Of a stretch of 64,000 nucleotides of DNA, positions 1 through 11,043 are shown one piece after another. This DNA comes from Bordetella parapertussis (GTDB lineage Bacteria; Pseudomonadota; Gammaproteobacteria; Burkholderiales; SG8-41). The notes beneath the pieces were generated by a model. That model worked only from the letters and a program-made list of their open reading frames with translations, made no database searches and was not told the DNA's origin. Position 1 is the stretch's first letter; each line of letters begins with the position of its first letter. The DNA lies in the NCBI GenBank assembly GCA_945885345.1, contig CAMCYP010000003.1, positions 62,001 through 126,000 on the forward strand, given 5' to 3'. Made by a program: the position numbers and the translations under genes.

Positions 1-2
1 TG

Positions 3-803
3 GTGCTGTGGCTGGCGCAATTCCTCGCTGCACGCGGCAAACGACCGGGCATCATCAGCCGCGGTTACGGCGCAACGCGCACTGATCCGCGCGCCGTGCC
101 GGCAAACGGCAGCGCGGCGGATTACGGCGACGAGCCCTGCCTGCTGGCGCAACGCGCCGGCTGCCCGATGTGGGTCGGCACCGACCGCGCGGCCACCGCG
201 CGGGCACTGCGCGCGGCGCACCCTGACGTTGACGTCATCATCAGCGACGATGGCCTGCAGCATTACCGGCTGGCGCGCGATGTCGAAATCGCGGTCATCG
301 ACGGCGCAAGCGGCCTCGGCAACGGCTGGCCGCTGCCCGCCGGGCCATTGCGCGAACCGGCATCACGCCTGACCACGGTTGATGCAGTAGTCGTCAACGG
401 CGGCGATGCAACAGGTGCCTTCCCGCATTCAATTGCAATGCAACTGCAAGGCGATACCTTTCGTAACCTGCGCGATCCGCAACAAACCGTCACCGCCGCG
501 CATTTCCGCGGCCGGCAGGTTTATGCCATTGCCGGCATCGGCAATCCGCCGCGGTTTTTTGCCCAGTTGCAGCGCCTCGGACTGGACTGCATCACCCGCG
601 CATTCCCCGACCATCACGCCTACACCGCGCAGGACCTGCAGTTCACCGGCGATCACCCGCTCGTGATGACCGAAAAGGATGCGGTAAAATGCACGGCATT
701 CGCCACCACGCGCCACTGGGCGCTGGTCGTCAACGCCGTACCCGATGAATCACTGGGCGATACCATAATCGCCCGGCTCGCACAGGCCCACCGCCATGGA
801 TGA
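3..803 (+). CDS. lpxK: Tetraacyldisaccharide 4'-kinase, 5'-truncated
   Basis: LpxK phosphorylates the 4' position of the lipid A disaccharide at the inner membrane. The visible 266 residues begin with the segment that normally follows the P-loop ([20 protein letters not shown]), so the Walker A motif and the true start lie upstream of base 1. Family blocks that can be seen are [29 protein letters not shown] and [14 protein letters not shown]. The C-terminus is complete and its stop overlaps the start of the next gene by 8 bp, so the two are probably translationally coupled. The GTG at position 3 is only the first in-frame start-like codon, not a proposed start. Confidence 0.95.
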   Translation: MLWLAQFLAARGKRPGIISRGYGATRTDPRAVPANGSAADYGDEPCLLAQRAGCPMWVGTDRAATARALRAAHPDVDVIISDDGLQHYRLARDVEIAVIDGASGLGNGWPLPAGPLREPASRLTTVDAVVVNGGDATGAFPHSIAMQLQGDTFRNLRDPQQTVTAAHFRGRQVYAIAGIGNPPRFFAQLQRLGLDCITRAFPDHHAYTAQDLQFTGDHPLVMTEKDAVKCTAFATTRHWALVVNAVPDESLGDTIIARLAQAHRHG

Positions 804-975
804 CAAGCTGCTCGACATACTGGTCTGCCCGATCTGCAAGGGGCCGCTGCTCTACCGCAAGACGGCCAATGAACTGATCTGTAAACCCTGCCGCCTCGGT
901 TATCCGATACAGGATGGCATCCCGGTGATGCTGGAAGAGGATGCGCGCAAAGTTCCTGCGGAAGAAGAGTTGTGA
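796..975 (+). CDS. ycaR: Trm112/YcaR-family small zinc-binding-type protein
   Basis: This is a 59-residue protein of the Trm112-like (UPF0434, YcaR) family. Two CxxC pairs are visible, C11-P-I-C14 and C29-K-P-C32, followed by the family-typical [18 protein letters not shown]. It lies between lpxK and kdsB, as its homologues usually do in proteobacteria, and its ATG sits inside the lpxK 3' end. In Trm112 relatives the protein is a small zinc-containing activator of methyltransferases; the role of the bacterial version is not firmly known. The length matches the family. Confidence 0.9.
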   Translation: MDDKLLDILVCPICKGPLLYRKTANELICKPCRLGYPIQDGIPVMLEEDARKVPAEEEL

Positions 976-1066
976 TGTGATGACTAGTAATTGGTAACTG
1001 GTAATTAGTAAAAAACTGGTTGCCCCTCACCAATCACCAATTACCAGTCACCAGTTACAAGTCACC
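976..1066. repeat. Degenerate heptamer repeats in opposed orientation
   Basis: The gap between ycaR and kdsB is made of degenerate 7-bp units related to TGGTAAC. About 984-1010 holds them in one orientation and 1028-1065 holds the complement (ACCAATT, ACCAGTC, ACCAGTT). The two halves could fold into a long imperfect hairpin. The second half runs right up to the kdsB ATG, leaving no Shine-Dalgarno sequence. A shorter related run lies at 31798-31822. Confidence 0.7.
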
Positions 1067-1825
1067 ATGAAATTCACCGTAGTAATCCCCGCCCGCTACG
1101 CGTCCTCGCGTTTCCCCGGCAAACCGCTGGCCGACATCGGTGGCAAGCCGATGGTGGTGCGTGTTGCCGAACGCGCAGCCAGGAGCGGCGCGGCACAGGT
1201 GATCGTCGCCACCGATGACGCGCGCATCGCCACCGCGGTCGACAACCATGGTTACCAGGCACTGATGACGCGGCGCGACCACGCTTCCGGCACCGACCGG
1301 CTGGCCGAAATTGCGGAAAAACTTGGTCTTGCTGCGAACGCCATCGTCGTCAACGTGCAGGGCGACGAACCACTGATCGCGCCGGCGCTGATCCGCCGTG
1401 TTGCCGAAAACCTCGCCGCGCACCGCGCCGCTGCCATCGCCACCGCCGCCTGCCGCATCCGTGATGCGCGCGACATGGCTAATCCGAATGTGGTCAAGGT
1501 GGTGCTCGACAACCAGGGTTACGCGCTGTATTTCAGTCGCGCACCGATTCCATACGCACGCGATCACTTTGCCAATGGTATTCGTACGCTGCCCGCGACC
1601 CTGCCCGCATTGCGCCATCTCGGCATCTACGCCTACCGCTGCAGCTTCCTGCGCGCCTATGCCAAACTCAAACCGGCGGCCATCGAGCGCGCGGAAGCGC
1701 TGGAACAGTTGCGGGCGCTGGCCCACGGTTACCGCATCAGCGTCGCCGTCAGTGCCGCAGTGCCACATCCCGGCGTAGACACTCCCGCGGATTTACGCAA
1801 AGTGCAATCGTTGTTTCGCCGCTAA
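1067..1825 (+). CDS. kdsB: 3-deoxy-manno-octulosonate cytidylyltransferase
   Basis: KdsB activates KDO with CTP to give CMP-KDO for the lipopolysaccharide inner core, in the cytoplasm. At 252 residues it has the usual family length. It begins with the nucleotidyltransferase signature [20 protein letters not shown] (residues 2-21) and contains [10 protein letters not shown] and the [11 protein letters not shown] block. It stands downstream of lpxK and ycaR in a conserved lipid A/KDO group. The ATG at 1067 is the family-consistent start but has no recognisable ribosome binding site because a repeat abuts it. Confidence 0.97.
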   Translation: MKFTVVIPARYASSRFPGKPLADIGGKPMVVRVAERAARSGAAQVIVATDDARIATAVDNHGYQALMTRRDHASGTDRLAEIAEKLGLAANAIVVNVQGDEPLIAPALIRRVAENLAAHRAAAIATAACRIRDARDMANPNVVKVVLDNQGYALYFSRAPIPYARDHFANGIRTLPATLPALRHLGIYAYRCSFLRAYAKLKPAAIERAEALEQLRALAHGYRISVAVSAAVPHPGVDTPADLRKVQSLFRR

Positions 1826-1910
1826 TAAAGCAAAATGCCACACTGATTATGCGTGTTGAGGCGGCACGGCTATACTTGCACCCCCTCCATTACCCATCCA
1901 GCACCATTCC

Positions 1911-2579
1911 ATGCGCATACTGTTACTCGGCCTGCCCGGCTCCGGCAAAGGCACCCAGGCCCAATTCCTGGTCCAGCGCTTCAGGATTCCGCAGATTTCC
2001 ACCGGCGACATGCTGCGCGCGGCGATGAAAAGCCATTCGCCGCTCGGCAACGAAGCCCGCTCTTACATGGAGCGCGGCGCACTGGTGCCGGATCCGCTGG
2101 TGATTGCACTGGTCAAGGAACGCATCAAGGCAGCGGACTGCGCGCCCGGTTTCATCATGGACGGGTTTCCGCGCACGCTGCCGCAGGCAGAAGCCCTGCG
2201 CGAAGCAAATATCTACATCGACATCGTGGTCAACATCGAAGTCGCCGACGCGGAAATCCTCAAACGCATGAGCGGTCGCCGCGTGCATCCGGGATCGGGC
2301 CGTTCTTATCACGTTGACTTCAATCCGCCGCTTGTTGCCGGCCAGGATGACGTCACGGGCGAGCCGCTGGTACAGCGCGCCGACGACAACGAGGCCACGG
2401 TCAGGAAGCGCATCGCGACCTATCACGCCCAGACCAAACCGCTGATCAAATATTACGTCGACTGGCGCGCCAGCGGTGAACCGCGCGCGCCGCAATACGC
2501 ACTGATCCCGGGCGTGGGTTCGGTTGAACACATCCGCGACACGATTTTCGCCGCCGTCGAAGCCTGCAAGACGCGGTAA
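1911..2579 (+). CDS. adk: Adenylate kinase
   Basis: Adenylate kinase interconverts ATP plus AMP and 2 ADP in the cytoplasm. It is 222 residues, the long bacterial type. The P-loop [10 protein letters not shown] spans residues 7-16, MDGFPRT forms the catalytic/NMP region, and the LID domain carries [19 protein letters not shown]. The LID has no cysteine zinc site, as in other proteobacterial enzymes. It follows kdsB by 85 bp and precedes the phosphofructokinase gene by 21 bp. No clear Shine-Dalgarno sequence precedes the ATG, but the start matches family alignments. Confidence 0.97.
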   Translation: MRILLLGLPGSGKGTQAQFLVQRFRIPQISTGDMLRAAMKSHSPLGNEARSYMERGALVPDPLVIALVKERIKAADCAPGFIMDGFPRTLPQAEALREANIYIDIVVNIEVADAEILKRMSGRRVHPGSGRSYHVDFNPPLVAGQDDVTGEPLVQRADDNEATVRKRIATYHAQTKPLIKYYVDWRASGEPRAPQYALIPGVGSVEHIRDTIFAAVEACKTR

Positions 2580-2600
2580 CCACCGTAACTCGGTAACGCC

Positions 2601-3878
2601 GTGCCCGCCCTCAACGCCCTCTACGCCCAGTCGGGTGGCGTCACCGCCACCATCAACGCCACGGCCTGCGGCGTCATCGAAACAGCACGGCGCGCACGAC
2701 TCAACGGCCGCCTCATTGGCCATATTTATGCCGCGCGCAACGGCATCCTCGGCGCGCTGGCCGAAGACCTGGTCGATACCAGTGCCGAATCCGCAGCCGC
2801 CATCCGCGCGCTGATGCATACGCCCGGCGGCGCTTTCGGTTCCTGCCGCTTCGACCTGTCACCACTGCCGCGGGGCCGCGCGCAGTACCAACGCCTGGCC
2901 GCGGTGTTCCGCGCGCACAACATCGGCTATTTTTTCTACAACGGCGGCAACGGCTCCGCAGAAACCGCGCACCAGATCGCGACCATCCTGCCGCAGCTCG
3001 GCTGCCCCGTGGTATCGCTCGCGGTGCCGAAAACCATAGACAACGACATCCTGCATTCGGATTCCAGTCCCGGTTTCGGCTCGGTCGCCAAGTTCGCCGC
3101 CACCAGCCTGCGCGAAGCGATGGCCGACCTGGCGTCAATGGCGCACAGTTCAACCAAGGTGTTTGTCATGGAAGTGATGGGCCGCCATACCGGTTGGATC
3201 GCCGCCGCCTGCGGCCTCGCCCTGCCCGCCGGCCAGGACGGACCACTGCTGTTGCTGGTTCCGGAAATCCATTTTGAGCGTAAACGTTTTATTGCCGCAG
3301 TAAGCGCGCGGATTGCGAAACACGGCTGGTGCGCGGTTGCGGTCGCCGAGGGCGTAAAACTGCGCGATGGCCGGCGCCTGACCCAGGCCGGCGGCGATGG
3401 CATCCCCGGCCACGAACAACTGGGCGGCGTTGCACCGCTGATCGCGGCAATGGTGCGCGAAACATTGAAGGTCAAGGTGCACTGGAGCGTACTGGACTAT
3501 GTGCAGCGTGCAGCGCGCCACCTCGCCTCACAAACCGACGTCGATCAGGCTTATGCCGTAGGCCGCGCCGCAGTGACCTATGCACTGCAAGGCAAAACCG
3601 ACGTGATGCCGGTGATCAAACGCAGCAGCGACCATCCCTACCGCTGGAAAATCGCAGCCGCGGCACTCACCAGTCTGATGAACCGCGAAAAACGCCTGCC
3701 GCGCAGTTTTCTGACCTCCGATGGCTACCGCCTGACCGCCAGCGCCCGCGCCTATTTCACGCCACTGATCCGCGGTGAGGCCTGGCCGCCGTTTGTTGAC
3801 GGCCTGCCGCTGCATGCGCAACTGAAATTGAAGCCCGTTACCCGGCGCCTGCAGTCCGCATTCCGGGTCTTGCCGTAA
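2601..3878 (+). CDS. pfp: Phosphofructokinase of the PPi-dependent (pfp) clade
   Basis: The enzyme phosphorylates fructose 6-phosphate to the 1,6-bisphosphate. Its 425 residues follow the pfp clade of proteobacteria: SGGVTATINATACG (11-24), PKTIDND (K144), PGFGSVAKFAA and MGRHTGWIAA. One detail is unusual. The phosphoryl-donor loop reads GGNGS (115-119), with glycine at position 118 where PPi-using enzymes normally have aspartate (GGND or GGDD), while the PPi-type lysine K144 is kept. A glycine/lysine pair is known from trypanosomal ATP-dependent enzymes, so the donor is uncertain. The start is a GTG. The next gene is a PPi-driven proton pump, which suggests that pyrophosphate is used as an energy carrier. 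Confidence 0.9.
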   Translation: MPALNALYAQSGGVTATINATACGVIETARRARLNGRLIGHIYAARNGILGALAEDLVDTSAESAAAIRALMHTPGGAFGSCRFDLSPLPRGRAQYQRLAAVFRAHNIGYFFYNGGNGSAETAHQIATILPQLGCPVVSLAVPKTIDNDILHSDSSPGFGSVAKFAATSLREAMADLASMAHSSTKVFVMEVMGRHTGWIAAACGLALPAGQDGPLLLLVPEIHFERKRFIAAVSARIAKHGWCAVAVAEGVKLRDGRRLTQAGGDGIPGHEQLGGVAPLIAAMVRETLKVKVHWSVLDYVQRAARHLASQTDVDQAYAVGRAAVTYALQGKTDVMPVIKRSSDHPYRWKIAAAALTSLMNREKRLPRSFLTSDGYRLTASARAYFTPLIRGEAWPPFVDGLPLHAQLKLKPVTRRLQSAFRVLP

Positions 3879-4177
3879 CCCCGTGACGCAGACGGGAAAT
3901 CCGGCGGGAAATACAGGGTTTTCCTTGTTTTCCTTTTATAATGCGCGTTCCGCGAAATCAGGACGTTAAAAAGCGGCGTTGAATCATGCGGGCATCCGGC
4001 CTTCGGGCTGCAGATCCGCAGACGACAACGCCCGGTTTGGCGCGGATATTCGGGTCGATGCCAGACGCGCGATTTGGCGCAGGTCTTGCGCTGAGCACCA
4101 AATAAAGGCACCCTAGCGCGGCTCCGGCTCTGCGCCGGCAAAATTTATTCAGTTAAAACAATAGGTTAGGAGTAATC
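3879..4177 (+). promoter_or_regulatory. Gap before hppA with possible promoter
   Basis: This 299-bp gap has no convincing gene. A perfect TATAAT lies at 3937-3942 in a T-rich context, without an obvious -35 box at the proper distance, so it is at best a weak promoter candidate. Positions 4142-4170 hold an AT-rich stretch resembling the dispersed element described elsewhere in this annotation. The hppA ribosome binding site TTAGGAG follows at about 4165-4171. Confidence 0.35.
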
Positions 4178-6247
<2,070 letters not shown>

Positions 6248-6265
6248 ACAGCAAGCGCTCCAATA

Positions 6266-6298
6266 AAAACGGCCGGGTCATCCCGGCCGTTTTTTTAC
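6266..6298 (+). terminator. Intrinsic terminator after hppA
   Basis: A perfect stem AACGGCCGGG / CCCGGCCGTT with a short loop is followed by seven T. It also has A-rich sequence on the other side and may serve the convergent gene as well. Confidence 0.9.
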
Positions 6299-6310
6299 GT
6301 CGACGATTGC

Positions 6311-7387
6311 TCAGGGTTCGATGTTTTGGAGAAACCATGCAACCGGCAGCTTCCGGCCTGCGCCGGCATCCCTTGCCCGCCCGTAAATGGCCGGCGCCAC
6401 TGCTGCGAATTGCAGGCCCGTGCCACCGTTGTTCTTGAATACCGTAATGTTGTCGCGTTCACGACGCCCCGCCGCAACACCCGCCACCAGATCCGGAAAA
6501 TCGACGATTTTTTCCCAGGTCAATATGCCCGCCGCAACCGGTCCCGCAAGATCGCCGTTGCGGTGCTCCATCGCACCCGTCTTGGAATGCGCAACGACCA
6601 GTGCGGCCCGGCGCATGGTTTCATCGTCCAGTTCACGCCGGCTGCTGCCCTTGTCACCGCTGACTATCGATACGACATGAGCGCCTGCAGCAAGCCAGCG
6701 TCCGTCCAGCACCGGCTCACTGGCGTTGGTGGCGGCGATCACAATGTCTGCATCTTCGACTGCCGCGCGTGCAGTATCCACCGCAGTGACGGTAATACCC
6801 AGTTCCATGGCGGCCCGCTCGGCAAATGCCCGCCGCCGCTCCAGCTGCGGGCTGTAGACCCGGATCCTGCTCAGTTTGCGTACTGCAGTCGCGGCCTTGA
6901 GATGCCACCAGGCCTGCTTGCCGGTGCCGATCAATCCGAGATCCGCTGCATCCTCACGCGCCAGTAGCTGCACGCTCAAGGCACTCGTACACGCCACGCG
7001 CACCAGCTGGATCAAGCCGTCATGGATGATGGCAACGGGCGCAAGGTCCCTGGTGCTGAACAGGAGAATCAGCCCGCAATAGGTAGCACCCGGCCCCCTC
7101 GCCAGCTTGTCACGGCGCATCCTGCCGTCGACACGCCCCTCGAACACGGCGTCCGAGGTGATGCGCAGCGTCGAATAGCCGTCGCCGACGAGAGCGCCTT
7201 CCATGCTTTTGAAGCAATAGGTGACCTCCGGCTCGGCCATTGGCACCCGCATCTGGCTGCGTGCACGTTCAACCGATTGACCGGTCGCGAGGGCCCGATA
7301 GGCGCGTTCCAGCGCCGCCATGCACTCGCCGACGTCAAGAACGCGTGCAACATCGTCATTATCGAGAAGCAGCAGATCAACGGCCAT
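6311..7387 (-). CDS. Ornithine cyclodeaminase / mu-crystallin family protein
   Basis: This 358-residue protein belongs to the NAD(P)-dependent ornithine cyclodeaminase / alanine dehydrogenase / mu-crystallin family. The Rossmann glycine motif GLIGTGKQ is at 151-158, followed by DADIVIAATNASEPVL. The N-terminal block RSQMRVP and the KSM segment fit the substrate half. The exact substrate cannot be read from sequence, since members act on ornithine, ketimines, amino acids or opine-like compounds. It lies 10 bp downstream of a Bug-type solute receptor and is probably in the same operon, suggesting that it handles the imported compound. Confidence 0.85.
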   Translation of the reverse strand: MAVDLLLLDNDDVARVLDVGECMAALERAYRALATGQSVERARSQMRVPMAEPEVTYCFKSMEGALVGDGYSTLRITSDAVFEGRVDGRMRRDKLARGPGATYCGLILLFSTRDLAPVAIIHDGLIQLVRVACTSALSVQLLAREDAADLGLIGTGKQAWWHLKAATAVRKLSRIRVYSPQLERRRAFAERAAMELGITVTAVDTARAAVEDADIVIAATNASEPVLDGRWLAAGAHVVSIVSGDKGSSRRELDDETMRRAALVVAHSKTGAMEHRNGDLAGPVAAGILTWEKIVDFPDLVAGVAAGRRERDNITVFKNNGGTGLQFAAVAPAIYGRARDAGAGRKLPVAWFLQNIEP

Positions 7388-7397
7388 AAAGCACCGG

Positions 7398-8387
7398 CTA
7401 TTTGACGAGGCCCAGCTCGGTCATAATGACCTTGGTCTGTGCATATTCGTGCTCCATGTACTTGCCGAATTCCCGTCCACGCAGGAAGTTGCTGTCCCAG
7501 AACTGCTGCTCAAGCGTCGTCTTCCAGTCTTCACTGGCCACCACCCTGGACAACACCTCTTCCCAGTACGCCACCTGCGGCGCAGCAAGTCCTTTCGGAC
7601 CGATGATGGCCCGCCAATTGGACAGCGACACGTCGTAACCCTGCTCGCGCAGCGTCGGTACCTGCGCAAGGTCGCCGCCTAGGCGTTGGGGTGCACTGAC
7701 CGATATCATCCGGATCTTGCCGGCACGCACCTGACCAATCGCAGTCCCCACAGCCGATGCGACCAGCTGAATATGCCCGCCCATGATCGCGGTCAAACCC
7801 TCCGCATTGGTCTTGAACACCACCACCCTCAGCCGCCGGACATCGATGCCGCCTGCCTTGGCCAGCATCGACAGGGCCAGGTGGTTGGTGCCGCCGCGGT
7901 TGCTGACGCCGATGCTGACGGATTCCGGATCCTTGCGCAGCTGGGCCACCAGATCCTGCGCATTGCGCAAGGGCGAGTCCGGTCGCACCGTGAAGGCCGT
8001 GAACTCGTTGATCATCAGCGCAACGGGGGTAAAGTCGGTGAACTGCTGCAGACCGGTAATCGAGTTGGCAATGAGTGTCGGATTGCCGATTTCCAGATAA
8101 TGTGCATCGCCCTGAAACTGGTTGATATAGGTGCGCGATATGGTCTGGTTTCCGCCCGGCTTGTTGAGCACCGTGATCGGCACCGGGATCAGCTTCTGCT
8201 CCTGCACAATTTTCTGAATCATGCGCGCGACGCGGTCATTGCTGCCGCCGGGTGCGGATGAAACCACGATTTCCACCGTTTTCTCGGGTTTCCACGACTG
8301 CGCAAAGCCCGCTGTTGAAGCCGTCGCCAGAACAATACCCGCCACGAGCGACGTCACATAATTTAATGCGATGCATCTGCGAACCAT
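7398..8387 (-). CDS. Bug/TctC-family periplasmic solute receptor
   Basis: This is a tripartite tricarboxylate transporter receptor of the Bug family, 329 residues, exported to the periplasm. A Sec signal peptide ending in TAGFAQS is followed by the fold start KTVEIVVSSAPGGSNDRVAR. The start chosen is the ATG at 8387, because a very strong Shine-Dalgarno sequence (GGAGGAGGTG) sits directly before it and swallows the in-frame GTG at 8393. It has no TctA/TctB partners here, as is usual for the expanded Bug families of Burkholderiales. The ligand is unknown; the downstream ornithine cyclodeaminase-like gene hints at an amino-acid-like compound. Confidence 0.88.
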   Translation of the reverse strand: MVRRCIALNYVTSLVAGIVLATASTAGFAQSWKPEKTVEIVVSSAPGGSNDRVARMIQKIVQEQKLIPVPITVLNKPGGNQTISRTYINQFQGDAHYLEIGNPTLIANSITGLQQFTDFTPVALMINEFTAFTVRPDSPLRNAQDLVAQLRKDPESVSIGVSNRGGTNHLALSMLAKAGGIDVRRLRVVVFKTNAEGLTAIMGGHIQLVASAVGTAIGQVRAGKIRMISVSAPQRLGGDLAQVPTLREQGYDVSLSNWRAIIGPKGLAAPQVAYWEEVLSRVVASEDWKTTLEQQFWDSNFLRGREFGKYMEHEYAQTKVIMTELGLVK

Positions 8388-8412
8388 GATCACCTCCTCC
8401 GGAAAACGTTGT

Positions 8413-9144
8413 TCAGGTCCTGATTTGCGGTGAAGCGTCGTTGCCGATCAGCGCATACAGCGTGCGCGATTCAAACTCGCGGTGATAGAGGATGTACACC
8501 ACCCACGCCGTGGCAATCATCATCAGGTAGGGATGCAGGAACCAGGTCATCGCCGCCAGCGCAAAATAATAGGCGCGCAGCCCCTGGTTGAAATTTGTGC
8601 CCGCATAGGAGGTCACCAGGGCAATGCGATTGATCTCGGCCGCGTACTGCTCGGGATTGTCCTTGGGCTGCCTGGGTGCGGCACCAACCAGGGTTCCACA
8701 AAATCCGAGTTGGCGGATCGCCCACGAGAATTTGAAAAACGCATACACAAAAATCAATACCATCAGCATGATTTTTATTTCCAGCAGGCGATGCGTTGCC
8801 TTGATGGTAAAGGGCAGGCTCGACACCACATCCTGCGCCTGCTGCACATAACCCAGCAGCGCGATCAGCGCACCCAGCACCAGCATCGTGGTCGATGCAA
8901 AGAATTGTGAACTGCGGGTCAGGTTGCGCATGATGTTGACGTCGACCATGCGGTTCTCGCGCTGGATCATCTGCACCATCCATTGCCGGCGATAGCCGTC
9001 CATGGCGCTGTGCAGCGTAGGCACAGTCTTTGCCCGCCAGTCGGCAAAAAACGCGTACCCCGCCCATGCCAGCAGGAAAAACAGGCTGGCAGCAACGTCC
9101 AGCCAGGTCAGACTGAGTTCGAGAAGGATGCGCTCAACGGGCAT
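8413..9144 (-). CDS. DUF599 membrane protein
   Basis: This protein of about 243 residues matches the DUF599 family of unknown function. Hydrophobic segments are near the N-terminus (LDVAASLFFLLAWAGYAFF), in the middle (TTMLVLGALIALLGYV and IKIMLMVLIFVYAFFKF) and near the C-terminus (ALAAMTWFLHPYLMMI). The conserved motif SYAGTNFNQGLRAYYFALA is present. The ATG at 9144 is preferred over an in-frame TTG at 9162 because GGAAGAGG lies 6-8 nt before it. It sits between the FIST gene and a Bug receptor in a compact run of minus-strand genes. Confidence 0.85.
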   Translation of the reverse strand: MPVERILLELSLTWLDVAASLFFLLAWAGYAFFADWRAKTVPTLHSAMDGYRRQWMVQMIQRENRMVDVNIMRNLTRSSQFFASTTMLVLGALIALLGYVQQAQDVVSSLPFTIKATHRLLEIKIMLMVLIFVYAFFKFSWAIRQLGFCGTLVGAAPRQPKDNPEQYAAEINRIALVTSYAGTNFNQGLRAYYFALAAMTWFLHPYLMMIATAWVVYILYHREFESRTLYALIGNDASPQIRT

Positions 9145-9181
9145 GGTTACCTCTTCCAGCAAGGGCTTGCTATTATTATTT

Positions 9182-10303
9182 TCAGAGGAAAAGCGTCAGA
9201 ACCCCAGTATAGCCATAGAGCCTGTTGTGCGAAATCTCGCCATTGCAGAAAAAACCGGCGAGCGGCACATCGCCCAGCGCCGACTGGATCATCTTAAGCT
9301 CTTCGGATTCGCCGCCAAGCAAGGCACCGCCGCGTCCCAGGCAGGAGTAATACAGTGCACCGCGCGGACTGGTGTACAAACCCTCGCGGATGCTGTCGAG
9401 CATGCGGGTCATGTCGGCACGTGCCGTGTCATGGTCACGACGGCAGAACTGCAGGCGCTGCCCCTTGCGCGCATGGTCGCCGATGGCGATCAGCTTGTTG
9501 CCGGGATCAATGCCGATCAGGTTGCGCACCACGTATTCACCGGTATCGCTGCCGGGCACCGACAGCCCGACAAAAATCTGCCCGCCAATCTGCGCCAGTT
9601 CTTCGTTGGCGGTAATCCCGACATCCGTGCGCAGCACTTCCAGCGCAGGACGGCCATCGAGTTCAATCACGATATTGTTCTGGGCACCGGTGATTTCATG
9701 TGCAGGCCGTATCGGCGCGCAGCCCTGGGTCAACCGCGTCGCCACAGTCACCGCATCGGAAAAGGCCACACCCGACATGCCACCCTGCTCCACGCCGTCA
9801 GCCAGCAGCGGGTTGGTGGAACCGCGCGAACTGGCCAGCCCACCCACCAGGAAACCGCTTTCGGTGCGCTTGGCCAGCAGGCGGAGCTGTTGCTCAATGT
9901 CGCCGGCCAGCGGATCGGCGTGGACCACGGCAATGCTCGCCGGTGCCCCGCCGCATTGCAGGTCGACGGACTGGATTTTCGCCGCACCGGCAACAGCACT
10001 GAACACGCGAAAGCTGTCCGGCGGAAAATCACCGATCATCACGACAATCGCAGGCTCGTCAAGATATTCAACGCCGGTGGCGCAGATGCCGATACCCACC
10101 GTGCCCACCCAATGCGCCACGCCGGTCGCCGCGACAAAATGGCGGTGGATGTCCGGCAATACATCGGCAAACGCATCGGTCACATACAAGAAACCGAGAT
10201 TACCGTTGCCTGTGCCGTTACCTGCATCCAGCTGCGTGAGGCAATCCTGTGCCGCAGCCCGCCAGTCGGTGGCTGCGGCATGTCCGTGGCGGAATCCGGT
10301 CAC
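9182..10303 (-). CDS. FIST domain protein
   Basis: The protein has a FIST N domain (about residues 30-220) followed by a FIST C domain (about 220-350), a pair thought to form a small-ligand sensory module. Visible blocks include GFLVGGLASSRG and a C-terminal GRGGALLGGESEEL with PLAGFFCNGEI, typical of FIST C. No output domain is attached, so any signalling role is inferred. The reading frame extends upstream into the GST gene; a GTG at 10303 (or TTG at 10309/10312) gives a start that follows the GST stop codon. Confidence 0.82.
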   Translation of the reverse strand: MTGFRHGHAAATDWRAAAQDCLTQLDAGNGTGNGNLGFLYVTDAFADVLPDIHRHFVAATGVAHWVGTVGIGICATGVEYLDEPAIVVMIGDFPPDSFRVFSAVAGAAKIQSVDLQCGGAPASIAVVHADPLAGDIEQQLRLLAKRTESGFLVGGLASSRGSTNPLLADGVEQGGMSGVAFSDAVTVATRLTQGCAPIRPAHEITGAQNNIVIELDGRPALEVLRTDVGITANEELAQIGGQIFVGLSVPGSDTGEYVVRNLIGIDPGNKLIAIGDHARKGQRLQFCRRDHDTARADMTRMLDSIREGLYTSPRGALYYSCLGRGGALLGGESEELKMIQSALGDVPLAGFFCNGEISHNRLYGYTGVLTLFL

Positions 10304-10316
10304 GGCCAACAACGCG

Positions 10317-10907
10317 TCAAACGCGCTTGATCCAGCCCGGCAGGGCCTCGACACGTTTGACCCAGGCCGCGACGCCCGGATACGCAGCAAGATCGAAACC
10401 GCCTTCCGGTGACACCGAGGTATAGCAATAGCAGGCCAGGTCGGCGATCGTCGGCCGGGAGCCGACCAGCCAGTCGTTGTTTTTCAGACGCCCCTCGAGC
10501 ACCGCCAGGCCGTTGCGGCCGTACGCGGCATATTCTTCATAATCACCAATGGCGCGGATGCCGATTTTTTTGCCGCGCGCCCATTGCAATCCGTAATGCA
10601 GTTCATTATTCGACAACGCAAGCCACTGCTGCACCCCGGCCATGCCCGCCGCATCGGTCGGCAGCCAATGCTCGCCGCCATGCTTGCGCGCGAGATACAC
10701 CAGGCAGGCCGTCGAATCCCAGAACACCTGGTCGCCATCCACCAGCACCGGTACCTGGGCGCGCGGATTGAGCTTGAGGAACTCCGGCGCTTTCAGTTCG
10801 CCTTTTTTCGAATCGAGCACCACGGTCTCGAACGGCAGCTTCAGCATCGACAGCAGCAGGCGCACTTTCCAGGCATTGCCGGAAGTGGGGGTGATATACA
10901 GTTTCAT
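10317..10907 (-). CDS. Glutathione S-transferase family protein
   Basis: This 196-residue protein begins MKLYITPTSGNAWKVRLLLS, the thioredoxin-fold N-terminal domain with a serine/asparagine region in the glutathione-site position. PRAQVPVLVDGDQVFWDSTA (residues about 48-67) is the typical cis-proline and glutathione-binding block. The C-terminal helical domain carries RPTIADLACYCY. The ATG at 10907 has GGAG eight bases upstream. It is the first gene of a minus-strand run that continues with FIST, DUF599, Bug and ornithine cyclodeaminase-like genes. The substrate is unknown. Confidence 0.88.
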   Translation of the reverse strand: MKLYITPTSGNAWKVRLLLSMLKLPFETVVLDSKKGELKAPEFLKLNPRAQVPVLVDGDQVFWDSTACLVYLARKHGGEHWLPTDAAGMAGVQQWLALSNNELHYGLQWARGKKIGIRAIGDYEEYAAYGRNGLAVLEGRLKNNDWLVGSRPTIADLACYCYTSVSPEGGFDLAAYPGVAAWVKRVEALPGWIKRV

Positions 10908-11010
10908 GAACGGCTCCGTTAAAAATGGATGGGGCGAAAACGATGGAACGAAAGCAAAGGGACGGAACCGCGATGCTAGCACGCGGCGCACGCCTGCCGG
11001 ACCGGCGAAG

Positions 11011-11038
11011 TTATAATGCAATCCTCTAGCCAAGGAAA
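11011..11038 (+). promoter_or_regulatory. Possible ppa promoter and ribosome binding site
   Basis: A TATAAT hexamer at 11012-11017 lies about 27 bp upstream of the ppa GTG start, and AAGGAA at 11032-11037 is a plausible ribosome binding site. A convincing -35 box is not visible. Confidence 0.4.
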
Positions 11039-11043
11039 ATACC

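Noticed and set aside
1923-2819. Minus-strand frame opposite adk and pfp
   Set aside because: Both plus-strand genes are certain; the antisense frame has no features.
3914-3942. Full sigma70 promoter before hppA
   Set aside because: TATAAT at 3937-3942 is perfect, but no acceptable -35 hexamer is found at 16-18 bp, so only a weak candidate is recorded.
9002-10330. Long open frame on the plus strand opposite the FIST and DUF599 genes
   Set aside because: It is antisense to two recognised genes, has no family features and shows the Arg/His/Ala-rich composition of shadow frames in GC-rich DNA.
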